From: Luteibacter jiangsuensis
GTDB lineage: Bacteria > Pseudomonadota > Gammaproteobacteria > Xanthomonadales > Rhodanobacteraceae
Assembly (NCBI RefSeq): GCF_030812295.1
Contig: NZ_JAUSSK010000002.1
Location: 581,001-645,000, forward strand
Reading direction: 5' to 3'
DNA length: 64,000 bases
The notes under the pieces are model-generated. The model was not told the origin of the DNA. It saw only the letters and a program-made list of their open reading frames with translations, and did no database searches. Both the position numbers and the translations under genes were made by a program. This document shows, one piece after another, positions 7,961-15,954 of the stretch (its first letter is position 1; every line of letters starts with the position of its first letter).

Positions 7961-10957
7961 TCAGTAGTCGTAACTCACACCAAGCCGCACGTAACGCGGC
8001 ACCTGGCGAACCACCGCCTGCCCATACTGCGGGTCGGGCACGCCGGGATCGGTCTGCGAGTACGGGTACCGGTTCAACGGGCGCTGCTCGTTGAACACGT
8101 TGAAGACACTGGCGGTGAAGGACAGCTTGCCGTCGGCGAAGGCCGGGCGATACGTCGTGCCCAGGTCGAGCTGGCGGATCCAGGGCAGCCGGCCCTGCTT
8201 GCCCGGCGGCGACGCGACGCCGTCGCAGTAGTGGTACGAACCACCGTACTTGCCAGGGTCCGAGAAGTCGGGGCCGTAGTAGCCCAGGCAGATCTTCGGC
8301 GAACCGGAGGTCAGGCTGAGGTTGGCCGAGACCAGCCATTCCGGCGTCAGCTGGTAGTAGCCGAACAGCTTCAGCTGATGGGTGTGGTCGTTGTTGGTCG
8401 GGCCGTTGGTGTTCTCCATGATGTAGCTGTTGTCCCAATCCTCGCTGGTCGAGGCCGCCGTCTGCTGGAGGTCCGAGCGGAGCTGGCCTTCGGTGTTGCC
8501 GTAGCTGCGCGAGAACACATAGTCGACCTTGCCGTACCAGCGGCCGTCGAACGGGTGCTCCAGGAATCCTTCCAGCGAGTAGTAGCGGCGTTTCAGGCTT
8601 TGAAAGCCCAACTCGCTGTTGCTCAACGGCACGGCGACCAGGTTGCCGGAGGTATCGATCACGTTGAACGTGTTCGCCCGGCCCGGGTTGAACAGGTAGC
8701 AGCTGTTGGTCGTGGTCACGTCGTAACCGAGCGCCGCCGCCTTGGCGACGATCCGGTCGGTGTCGCAGTAGTCGTCGATCGCGCTGCGCAGGATGCGCTG
8801 GGTCGCCTTCGCGCCGTAGACCCAGTCGTGACCCAACGTCTTGGTGAAGCCGAGGATGAACTCGTCCTGGTATTCCGACTTGAGGTTGCTTGCCGTGACC
8901 GTGCGCGGATCGGGCAGTACACCGTAATAGTTGTTCGACGAGACCGGCTGCGAAAAGGCCGTGAGGCCCGTGGGCAGGCCTTGTGCGTCGATGCCTCCAT
9001 AGGTGAAGTACTGCGACGTGCTGAGCGACGCGCCGGCGGCATTGAGGCCGGGATTGAGCGGCAGGCCGAGATAGTAGCGGCCGGCATTGCCGTAGACCTT
9101 GAAGCTGGCGTCGCCGTTCACGTCCCAGCTGAAACCGAGGCGAGGCGCCCACTGCGGCCGGTGCTGCGTGACATAGGCATCGCCGTCGCGGTTGTAGTTC
9201 TCGAACTGGTCGTTGCGCAGGCCCAGCGAGAGCAGCCAGCGATCGTCGACCTGCCATTTGTCCTCGATGTACTGGGCCTTCTGGCTCGCGCGCACGCTGG
9301 CCAGCGAACTGACCACATGCCGGACCACGTAATAGCCCTGCTCACCGTTGACGATGCCACCGGTGGCGGGGACGCCCAGCCCCGTGGAGATCGGCGTATT
9401 CGGATCGGCCTTGCCGTAGGTCCAGTAATAGCCATCGCCCGAAGCCTGTGAGCCCTGGTCGAGCGCACGGGTGACCTGGTTGTCGATGCCGGCGCTGATC
9501 GTGTGGTCGCCGAGCACGTAGGTCACGTCGAAGCGCGTGTTGGTGCTGCGGGTGCCGCGGCCCGAATCGGTCAACGTCTGCACCGTCTGGTTGTTGCCGA
9601 ACGGCGAGCCACCGTTGAGCGCTGGATTCTGGTTCGTGAGTCCGTTGACGTAGGTCAGGTCACCGTTATACGAGCCCGGCTGGTCGTACTGGTCAAGTTT
9701 CATCTTGCCGTACAGCGCCGAGACGGTGAGGTCGTCGGTGATGTAGCCGGTGTACTTGGCCGACCACACGTCGCCGCCCGTCTTGGTGTCGTCATCCGAA
9801 CCGATCCGTCCGCCGCGACGCAGCGCGCTGTAGTCGTAATCGTAGATCGTGCCTTGCGTCTCGCGTTTGCTGGAGGCGCTGGTGACCTCGAGGATGTGGC
9901 TGTCCGTGATGTTCCAGTCCAGCTTGCCGTACCAGCGCGGCGAGCCATACCGGTACTGCACGTCCGGACTCGTGTCGTCCACGTTGTTGTGCGTCGAACC
10001 TTCCTGCCGCTCGAACTCGCCAGCCAGGAAGAAGAACAGCTTGTCCTTGATCAGCGGACCGCCGACGTAACTGCTCACCGTGGTCACCCAGCTGCGGTCC
10101 TCGCGATTGGGCTGGTAAAGATCACCCGCGACGGGCGAGGCGGGCAGGCCGTTGGTGTAATACGTGTTGGCCGACCCGGCACGCGCGAAGGCGGGTTCCC
10201 AGAGCACCTGTCCGCCGAAGTGCCACTCGTTGCTGCCGCGTTTGCCGACCTGGTTGATGACACCGCCGTCGGAGCGCCCGTACTGCGCGCTGTAGCCACC
10301 CGTATAGACTTCCTGCTGGTCGACGGCGCCGTAGGGCAGGGAGATGCCGCCCATGCCGCGTTGCGGGTCGGTCACGTTGTAGCCGTTGATGTAATAGGCG
10401 TTTTCGCTGGCCGCCGAGCCGCCGAAACTGTTCAGCGACGACCCGGTCGGGCCCTTGAATCCACCACTGTTCGACACGACGCCGGGGGCGAGCCGGGCGA
10501 TTTCATCCGCGTTGCGTGTGAGTGGCAGCTTGGCCAGCTGGTCGGCGGTGATCACCGAGCGGGAGTCCACCGATGTCACGTCGATATCGGGCAGGCGCGA
10601 GGCGCTGACACTGACACCTTCGAGATTGGCCGCGCTGGCGACGAAGGACACGTCGGTCGACGCGCCCACCCTGAGCCCCACGTCCTTGCGGCTGTCGACG
10701 TCGACGCCGTTTCGCCGGAGGGTGACGGTATAGGTGCCGAGTGGAAGCTGGCTTGCGCTGTAGCGCCCCTTGGCATCGACCGTGACCTCGCGGGTCAGGC
10801 CGTTGCCGCCTTGTACGACGACGGTGGCGCCCTGCGCATCGCCGACCTGGCCCGAGATGGCGCCGGTGGTCGACTGGGCGAAGGCGGCTTGCGTGCCGAG
10901 TACGGAGAGAAGTGTCGCAGCCAGCAACTGGCGGCGGATCGGTAGCCTGGAATGCAC
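7961..10957 (-). CDS. TonB-dependent outer-membrane receptor with CarboxypepD_reg domain (Oar-like)
   Basis: 998 residues. The GTG at 10957 has AGGGG 7 bp upstream and places a signal peptide (VHSRLPIRRQLLAATLL... AFAQ) at the N-terminus; longer in-frame starts have no leader. Residues about 30-110 are a CarboxypepD_reg-like beta sandwich (GAISGQVGDAQGATV, LPLGTYTVTLRRNG). A plug domain follows (SRSVITADQLAKLPLTRNADEIARL, YYINGYNV), then a 22-strand barrel ending in VRLGVSYDY with a terminal aromatic. It imports an unknown ligand across the outer membrane using TonB. It follows the broken receptor gene by 35 bp, probably in one transcript from the leader region near 13.6 kb. Confidence 0.9.
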   Translation of the reverse strand: MHSRLPIRRQLLAATLLSVLGTQAAFAQSTTGAISGQVGDAQGATVVVQGGNGLTREVTVDAKGRYSASQLPLGTYTVTLRRNGVDVDSRKDVGLRVGASTDVSFVASAANLEGVSVSASRLPDIDVTSVDSRSVITADQLAKLPLTRNADEIARLAPGVVSNSGGFKGPTGSSLNSFGGSAASENAYYINGYNVTDPQRGMGGISLPYGAVDQQEVYTGGYSAQYGRSDGGVINQVGKRGSNEWHFGGQVLWEPAFARAGSANTYYTNGLPASPVAGDLYQPNREDRSWVTTVSSYVGGPLIKDKLFFFLAGEFERQEGSTHNNVDDTSPDVQYRYGSPRWYGKLDWNITDSHILEVTSASSKRETQGTIYDYDYSALRRGGRIGSDDDTKTGGDVWSAKYTGYITDDLTVSALYGKMKLDQYDQPGSYNGDLTYVNGLTNQNPALNGGSPFGNNQTVQTLTDSGRGTRSTNTRFDVTYVLGDHTISAGIDNQVTRALDQGSQASGDGYYWTYGKADPNTPISTGLGVPATGGIVNGEQGYYVVRHVVSSLASVRASQKAQYIEDKWQVDDRWLLSLGLRNDQFENYNRDGDAYVTQHRPQWAPRLGFSWDVNGDASFKVYGNAGRYYLGLPLNPGLNAAGASLSTSQYFTYGGIDAQGLPTGLTAFSQPVSSNNYYGVLPDPRTVTASNLKSEYQDEFILGFTKTLGHDWVYGAKATQRILRSAIDDYCDTDRIVAKAAALGYDVTTTNSCYLFNPGRANTFNVIDTSGNLVAVPLSNSELGFQSLKRRYYSLEGFLEHPFDGRWYGKVDYVFSRSYGNTEGQLRSDLQQTAASTSEDWDNSYIMENTNGPTNNDHTHQLKLFGYYQLTPEWLVSANLSLTSGSPKICLGYYGPDFSDPGKYGGSYHYCDGVASPPGKQGRLPWIRQLDLGTTYRPAFADGKLSFTASVFNVFNEQRPLNRYPYSQTDPGVPDPQYGQAVVRQVPRYVRLGVSYDY

Positions 10958-10992
10958 GTTGTAGCCCCTGGACGGTCGTGGAAAAAGCGCGG

Positions 10993-13380
10993 TCACCAGC
11001 GATAGGCGATGCGCGTGTAGAGATACCGTCCGCTGTAGCCGAACGGCGAGTAATCCGGATAAGGCCAGGTGCCACCGACGGCACCGTCGCTTCCGGTCCT
11101 GTACTTCTGCGGGTAGACGTTGGTGAGGTTGTCGACGCCTGCCGTGAAGGTCCAGCCGTGGACCGCGTAGCTGGTGGACAGGTCGAGCAGCCACCGCGCG
11201 GGAAAGACCTGGTCGAAACCGGGGTTGCCGACCGGGTCCTGGTTGACGGTGAACTGGCCGTAGCGCGTCAGCGCCGCGTGGACGCTCCAGTCGCGGATGC
11301 CGTAATCGGCACCGAAGGCGATCTTGTCGCGCGGCGCACCGTTGGTGATGTAGCCCTGCGCGATGTGTCCGACACGTACCAGTTCCAGGCCGCTCTCGGC
11401 GAGCGTGGCGGGGTTGGGTGCCACCGAGAGGATCGACGTGTGGTTGCGGTTGTAGGCGACCGTGAGCTGGAGTTTGCCAGCATCACCGAAGTCGAGGCGG
11501 TAACCGCTGCTGAGATCGACGCCGCGCGTGCGCGTCTTCAAGGCATTGGTGAAGTAACTGCCGCCCTGGATGTTGGCGAAGCCCTGGCTCTGCAGGTACG
11601 CCTGCACGTCGTCGCCGACCAGGTTCTCCGAGGGAACGATGCGATTGCCGATCGTGATCTGGTACAGGTCGAGCGACAGCGTCCACGTGCCGGGCGCGTA
11701 TACGGCGCCGAGGGTGTAGTTATGCGATTTCTCGGGCTTGAGCGGTTCCGCGCCAAGCGCGCGGGCGACCGGATCGCTCACCGCGACATTGCGGATCTGC
11801 GTCGGCACGCCGCCGATGACATTGGTCGACGTGGTCGTGTAGTACTGCTGCGGCAGCGATGGCGCGCGAAAACCCGTCGCCGCCGTGCCGCGCAGCGCGA
11901 AGCTGTCGGTGAAGTCGTAGCGCGCCGACAACGTGCCCGACGTGGTGTTGCCGAAGTCGCTGTAATCCTCGTGACGGACCGCCAGCGAACCGTTCAGCTT
12001 GTCGGTGATCTGGTTTTCCAGGCTGACGTACTCGGCGACGTCGTGACGGCTGTGGCGCCCCGCGTCCCCTGGCGTGAACCCGGGGAAGCCCTGCGATCCC
12101 GTGCCGAAATACGACGACGGATCGCCGGCTTCGATCTCGTACTGCTGGTGCAGGTACTCGATGCCGAAAGCGAGGGTCACCGGGTTGGTCAACTAGCCCA
12201 CGTCGAGATCGCGGGCCACGTCGACATCGAACGCCTTCTGCGTGGCGATCAGGCGCCCGGCGTTGAAGCGGGTGGGGCTCGCCGCGCCGAGGTCGACATT
12301 GAGCGTATGCGTCGGGTCGATGCTGACCCGATCGCGTCCATAGTTGCCGCTGATGTCCCAGCGCCAACCGCCCGCGGTGGTGCCGCGCACGCCGGCGACC
12401 ACGGCGCTGTCGATCGAGCGCACGTCGTTGAGGGGAAGGTAGCCGTTCGGGTAGATCGACGGCACGTTGCGCGCGCTGTCGTAGGTGCGGAACAGGGCGG
12501 GCGACGTGCCCTCGCGGCTGCTGGTGCTGGCGAAGGCGTAGAAGTCCACGTTCGAGGCCAGCGCGTACTGGACGTTGAGCAGGGCCTGGTGGTTGCCGAT
12601 GTCCGGCTCGCCGATGCGCTGCGTCCTCTGGCCGTAAACGGGCGAGGACGAATCGCGGTAGTCGCGGCCACCACGGTGGGTCGCGTCCGCATGGCCCTGG
12701 ACCAGACTCAGGCGTGCCCAGCCCTTGTCGCCGCCGAGCGGAACACCGAGGCTGGCTTCGCCCTGCCATTGCTTGCCGTCACCCGCGCTGTAGCGTCCCG
12801 CGGTGATGCTCGCTTCATTGGTCCCGGTACCGGCGGCACCCTTGAGCACGATGTTGATCACGCCGGCGATCGCATCGGAGCCGTACTGGGCCGAGGCACC
12901 GTCGCGCAGCACTTCGATGTGGTCGATGGCCGAGATCGGGATCGCGTTGAGATCGGCGGGCGCGGAGCCGCGGCCGAGCGCACCTTGCAAGTTGAGCAGC
13001 GCGCTGGTGTGCCAGCGCTTGCCGTCGACCAGGACCAGTGTCTGGTCGGGTGACAGGCCGCGTAGCGCGGCCGGGCGCACGATACCCGAGCCGTCGTTGC
13101 CCGGGGCGCGCGGGAAGTTGAGCGAGGGGGTGAGCCGCGATAGCACGGCGCCCAACTGGGTATCGCCGAATGATTGCAAGTCCTGCGACGTGACCACGTC
13201 GATCGGTGACAGCGAACTGCTTTGGCTGCGATTGACGGAGCGGGTGCCGGTGACGACCACCGTCTGCAGTTTGGTGGCGTCCTCGGCCTTGTCGGCATCT
13301 TCGGCGTGGGTGACGGGGCCATACAAGCTGGTGGCGAAAAGGACGGACAGCGACAAGCGCGCTGGCAGGGCATGCCTCAT
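10993..13380 (-). pseudogene. TonB-dependent receptor interrupted by an in-frame TAG
   Basis: Read through, this is one receptor of about 795 codons. A signal peptide (1-26) and plug (TVVVTGTRS, VDVVTSQDLQ-like, VLVDGKRW, VLRDGASAQYGSDAIAGVINIVLK) are followed by a barrel ending YLYTRIAYRW. A TAG at 12193-12195 stops it after ...DLDVG. The next codon begins the rest of the barrel in the same frame (LTNPVTLAFGIEYLHQQYEIEAG). A Trp TGG or Gln CAG changed by one transition explains it. Without readthrough the first 395 residues lack most of the barrel and cannot work. Both halves keep normal codon use, so the event is recent or a sequencing error. Confidence 0.85.
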
Positions 13381-13467
13381 GAACGGATTCCTGGATGGTG
13401 CGGGCAGCGGTACGGCACGCGGCGAGGAGCCGCGCGTGACGCAGGGGACTAGGGGGAGGTGTTTCTA

Positions 13468-13501
13468 TCCGCCCGTCAGGCGGAGGGGCGCAGGTGCGCC
13501 C
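13468..13501 (-). promoter_or_regulatory. two consecutive hairpins after a Cys-rich leader peptide (attenuator-like)
   Basis: In transcript order, stem-loop 1 (13501-13486) is GGGCGCA-CC-TGCGCCC, beginning 6 nt after the leader stop codon. Stem-loop 2 (13484-13468) is TCCGCC-TGACG-GGCGGA. A competing pairing exists: GGTGCG at 13534-13529, just before the Cys codons, is complementary to CGCACC in stem 1 (13498-13493). No U-tract follows, so if this regulates, it may act through Rho or translation. Confidence 0.45.
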
Positions 13502-13507
13502 GAAGGA

Positions 13508-13585
13508 TCAGGCAGGACAACAGCAACACGCACCGATCGTGGGGACGATCGGATAGCGCGTGTCGGTCGTGGGCTGCGTGATCAT
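13508..13585 (-). CDS. 25-residue leader-like peptide with four consecutive cysteines
   Basis: The frame reads MITQPTTDTRYPIVPTIG followed by ACCCCPA and TGA. Cys codons 20-23 are TGT TGC TGT TGT. GGAG lies 10 nt before the ATG. It is 128 nt upstream of the receptor gene, on the same strand, with hairpins in between. This is the layout of a translational attenuator that senses Cys-tRNA or cysteine supply. A modified-peptide precursor is an alternative, but no modifying enzyme is nearby. A perfect TTGACA on the minus strand lies about 90 nt upstream. The ORF and its context are visible; the regulatory role is inference. Confidence 0.5.
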   Translation of the reverse strand: MITQPTTDTRYPIVPTIGACCCCPA

Positions 13586-13647
13586 GGCGGTTCTACTCCG
13601 GAGGACGACCAGATGTCTGGGTGTTTAGAAGTCCGAATGGGAAATCC

Positions 13648-13676
13648 ATGCTGGTGCAGGAACGTGCGGTTGTCAA
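13648..13676 (-). promoter_or_regulatory. candidate promoter for the leader/receptor transcript
   Basis: On the minus strand, TTGACA (13676-13671) is separated by 17 bp from CAGCAT (13653-13648). The -35 is perfect and the -10 is weak (3 of 6). It would give a leader of about 60 nt before the Cys-rich peptide start. Confidence 0.3.
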
Positions 13677-13758
13677 CTACCCGCGAGGAGGTGGGGTAGG
13701 ACGTTCTGGGTGGATTCCGCTCGCGGGACGCTCACGCGAGCGGATGTCCTTGCCTGGA

Positions 13759-14271
13759 TCAGCGAGAAATTCGCTTCCAGCCCGTCAATGGAATATCGCC
13801 ATTGGGCCGCGGCGGCACCTTGTAGCTCAGCATGTCGCCGCTCAGTTCATAGCTGCGCACCTGGGTCGTTCCCTCCCAGTTCGGATACGTCGCCCCCTCG
13901 ATGTGGAACGTGAGCGTTCGCTTCACGGGATCGGCCTCGACCGTTCCAAAGTGAGAGCTCGTTCCCAATATGACCGATCGGAATTCATCCGGCGTCCCCG
14001 CGTTCTTGTCGTTGGCGGCGAACCTAGGCCGGGCGCTGTTGAAGATAAACAGCGAATAGTGACCGGCGCGATCGATTTGCAGCACGCCCTTCGGGGCATC
14101 GCCGTAGTCGTGCGTTCGCGTTCCGTCCGGATGTTGAACGTCGGCGAAGGCGAGTGTCCAGGTGCCTTCGATGGGAGCGGCCGTATTCGTGGTGCCGGGC
14201 TCCGAGGCGGTGACTGCACGGATCGGGAGAAGGGCCAGAAGGGCGAATAGAAGCGTCTTCGAGGATTTCAT
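13759..14271 (-). CDS. secreted lipocalin-like domain protein
   Basis: 170 residues from the ATG at 14271. This start gives a clean signal peptide (MKSSKTLLFALLALLPIRAVTA); an upstream in-frame ATG would bury it. The mature part is a lipocalin_5-like beta barrel: IEGTWTLAFADVQHPDGTR, KGVLQIDRAGHYSLFIF, SSHFGTVEADPVKRTLTFHIEG and YELSGDMLSYKVPP. Family members are uncharacterised and often paired with LysR regulators or hydrolases. It is divergent from a LysR gene, with an inverted repeat between them. A role in binding or sensing a hydrophobic molecule in the periplasm is only a guess. Confidence 0.75.
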   Translation of the reverse strand: MKSSKTLLFALLALLPIRAVTASEPGTTNTAAPIEGTWTLAFADVQHPDGTRTHDYGDAPKGVLQIDRAGHYSLFIFNSARPRFAANDKNAGTPDEFRSVILGTSSHFGTVEADPVKRTLTFHIEGATYPNWEGTTQVRSYELSGDMLSYKVPPRPNGDIPLTGWKRISR

Positions 14272-14327
14272 GACGGGGATTTCCTGCCGATGTGCGGCGC
14301 AGTTTAGTGCGCTACCATTCATTTCGA

Positions 14328-14343
14328 ACATATATGAATATGT
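14328..14343. promoter_or_regulatory. inverted repeat ACATAT-ATGA-ATATGT, LysR site candidate
   Basis: A perfect 6+6 AT-rich inverted repeat with a 4-bp spacer lies in the 105-bp gap between the lipocalin-like gene and the divergent LysR gene. It is typical of a LysR T-N11-A type target, and could also overlap a -10 element. Confidence 0.45.
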
Positions 14344-14376
14344 GTTTCAGTCATTTAAGAATGAAATGGATACACC

Positions 14377-15234
14377 ATGAAAGCCCTCGATCTCGATGCC
14401 GTCAAAGCCTTTGTCCTGATCGCTGAGTTGCAGAGCTTCACCCGTGCCGCCGAGGCGCTGAACAGCACGCAGTCGGCGATCAGCCTGAAGTTGCGCCGGC
14501 TGGAAGACCAGCTGGGCCGGCGCCTGCTGGAGCGGACGCCGCGCCAGGTGAGGCTGTCCGCCGAGGGAGCCGCATTCATGGAGGCCGCTCGTGAGTTGGT
14601 CGGTGCGCACGAACGCGCCATCGCGTCGTTCGACGTGAAGCAGCGGCGACTTGTGATCGGCGTCAGCCATCAGTTGGTGGGCAGTGAGTTACCCGGGTTG
14701 TTGCTCTGGATGAACGAGCACGATCCCCATCTGGTGATCGAGTTGCGCGTCGCCGGCTCGAACGAAGTACTCAAGGCCTACGACGACGGCGTGCTGGATG
14801 CCGCCCTGGTGTTGCAGCCGGAAGATCGCCGTCGCCATGGTGAAGTGCTGTTTGCCGAATCGTTCGCATGGATCGCCGCTCCGCATTGGCAACCGCGCCC
14901 AGGTCAACCGCTCCCGCTGTCGACCCAGGGCGAAACATGCAGCATTCGCGCGGCAGCGGTCCGTGCGCTGGATAGTGCCGGCATCGCCTGGACGGAAGTG
15001 TTCATCGGCAAGGGTGCTGCCGTGGTGGGAGCCGCGGCTACGATCGGCTTGGCGGTCGCCGTATTGCCGAGGCGTGCCGCACCGTCCGGTACCATCGATA
15101 TCGGCCAAGCGCTTTCATTGCCTCCGTTACCCACGCACGAGGTGGTGCTGTATTCGGCGCTTCATGACAATCGGTCGCGCAGTGCGCTGCATACGCTGGG
15201 GATGGCGTTCAAGAATCTGTCCAAGACGGGTTAG
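14377..15234 (+). CDS. LysR-family transcriptional regulator
   Basis: 285 residues. N-terminal HTH (VKAFVLIAELQSFTRAAEAL, STQSAISLKLRRLEDQLGRRLLERT, about 8-58) and an effector-binding domain (LVIGVSHQLVGSELP onward). It is divergent from the lipocalin-like gene, which is its likely target. The downstream gene at 15345 has its own leader of 110 bp, so co-transcription is uncertain. Confidence 0.9.
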   Translation: MKALDLDAVKAFVLIAELQSFTRAAEALNSTQSAISLKLRRLEDQLGRRLLERTPRQVRLSAEGAAFMEAARELVGAHERAIASFDVKQRRLVIGVSHQLVGSELPGLLLWMNEHDPHLVIELRVAGSNEVLKAYDDGVLDAALVLQPEDRRRHGEVLFAESFAWIAAPHWQPRPGQPLPLSTQGETCSIRAAAVRALDSAGIAWTEVFIGKGAAVVGAAATIGLAVAVLPRRAAPSGTIDIGQALSLPPLPTHEVVLYSALHDNRSRSALHTLGMAFKNLSKTG

Positions 15235-15344
15235 TCACTTGGATGTAACTTGACGCGATTTTTACGGCTCGCCGCCCCGCTCGACCGGGAGAATTTACGG
15301 CGGGCAGGCAGATACTGGGCCCGTTCCCACTGCCGAGTTCTCCG

Positions 15345-15782
15345 ATGTCGATTCTGTTGCTTGTCGCTCCGGTTCATCCCCAAGAAGCGGAGGCGGTCGC
15401 CGATGACGCGTTGATGGGTTTATGGGACCGCGCGCAAGCGCAAGGGGAAGACCTGGTCTGGCGAGCTTGCGCCGACATCGAGCAGGTGACCGATTGCCTG
15501 GCCGGCCGGGAGGCTGCCTCGGTGGACCTGGTCCTTCTGGACGTCGACGCGGATGCGATACCCGAGGGACAGGTGGCTCCGTTACGCCGCGCGCTCAACG
15601 CGTTGAGCGTGCCGTTGATCGAGATCCACGCCGATAGCCGCGCCGGCGACCTGGCGACGATCTCTCCGGCTCATCCGTCCCTGGTGAGTGTCACCACGCC
15701 GGGCAATCCCGCCGCCGGGTACGAGATGGCGCTTTCGATCGGGCTTCGCTACCTCGCGCGGAACCGGCAGCTGGCGGCGTAG
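15345..15782 (+). CDS. diverged type II dehydroquinase-like (AroQ-fold) protein
   Basis: 145 residues, the length of AroQ. The second half matches the AroQ pattern: PLRRALNALSVPLIEIHADSR corresponds to the VPVVEVHxSN strand with its active-site His, and the C-terminal GYEMALSIGLRYL corresponds to the GYELAL helix. The catalytic N-terminal loop (LNLLGxREP...YG with Tyr and Arg) is absent; the region reads APVHPQEAEAVADDALMG. Dehydroquinase activity is therefore unlikely. This assignment is pattern-based and needs a profile search. Confidence 0.45.
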   Translation: MSILLLVAPVHPQEAEAVADDALMGLWDRAQAQGEDLVWRACADIEQVTDCLAGREAASVDLVLLDVDADAIPEGQVAPLRRALNALSVPLIEIHADSRAGDLATISPAHPSLVSVTTPGNPAAGYEMALSIGLRYLARNRQLAA

Positions 15783-15853
15783 CTAGTGCCGCGGCGACCG
15801 GTTACACGCTTGATGGCTCCTTGCCAAAACTGCATATAACTAGCCGCGTCACG

Positions 15854-15867
15854 TAGGACCACTCCTA
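15854..15867. promoter_or_regulatory. inverted repeat upstream of the RHS gene
   Basis: TAGGA-CCAC-TCCTA is a perfect 5+5 inverted repeat in the 172-bp gap before the RHS gene. Bases near 15831-15840 (TGCATATAAC) are locally AT-rich and could hold a -10 element. Nothing else was seen in the gap. Confidence 0.3.
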
Positions 15868-15954
15868 TATCTCGCTACTTCCTGAATACGTAGTCTTGCG
15901 TGCAGCGCGCATCGGGCTTTCCACGCGCTCAGACAAACACGGCAGGGAAACGCG

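Noticed and set aside
12193..12195. TAG as a pyrrolysine or programmed readthrough codon
   Set aside because: No known readthrough in this group, no pyl genes or flanking stimulatory structure seen; a point mutation is simpler.
7781..13053. Long plus-strand reading frames (556, 480 and 713 codons) antisense to the TonB receptors
   Set aside because: High-GC antisense shadows: no ribosome sites, repetitive Arg/Val/Ala composition, while the minus strand has signal peptides, plug and barrel motifs.
13508..13585. RiPP or lasso-peptide precursor
   Set aside because: No modifying enzyme, protease or exporter gene nearby; position before the receptors and hairpins favours a leader peptide.
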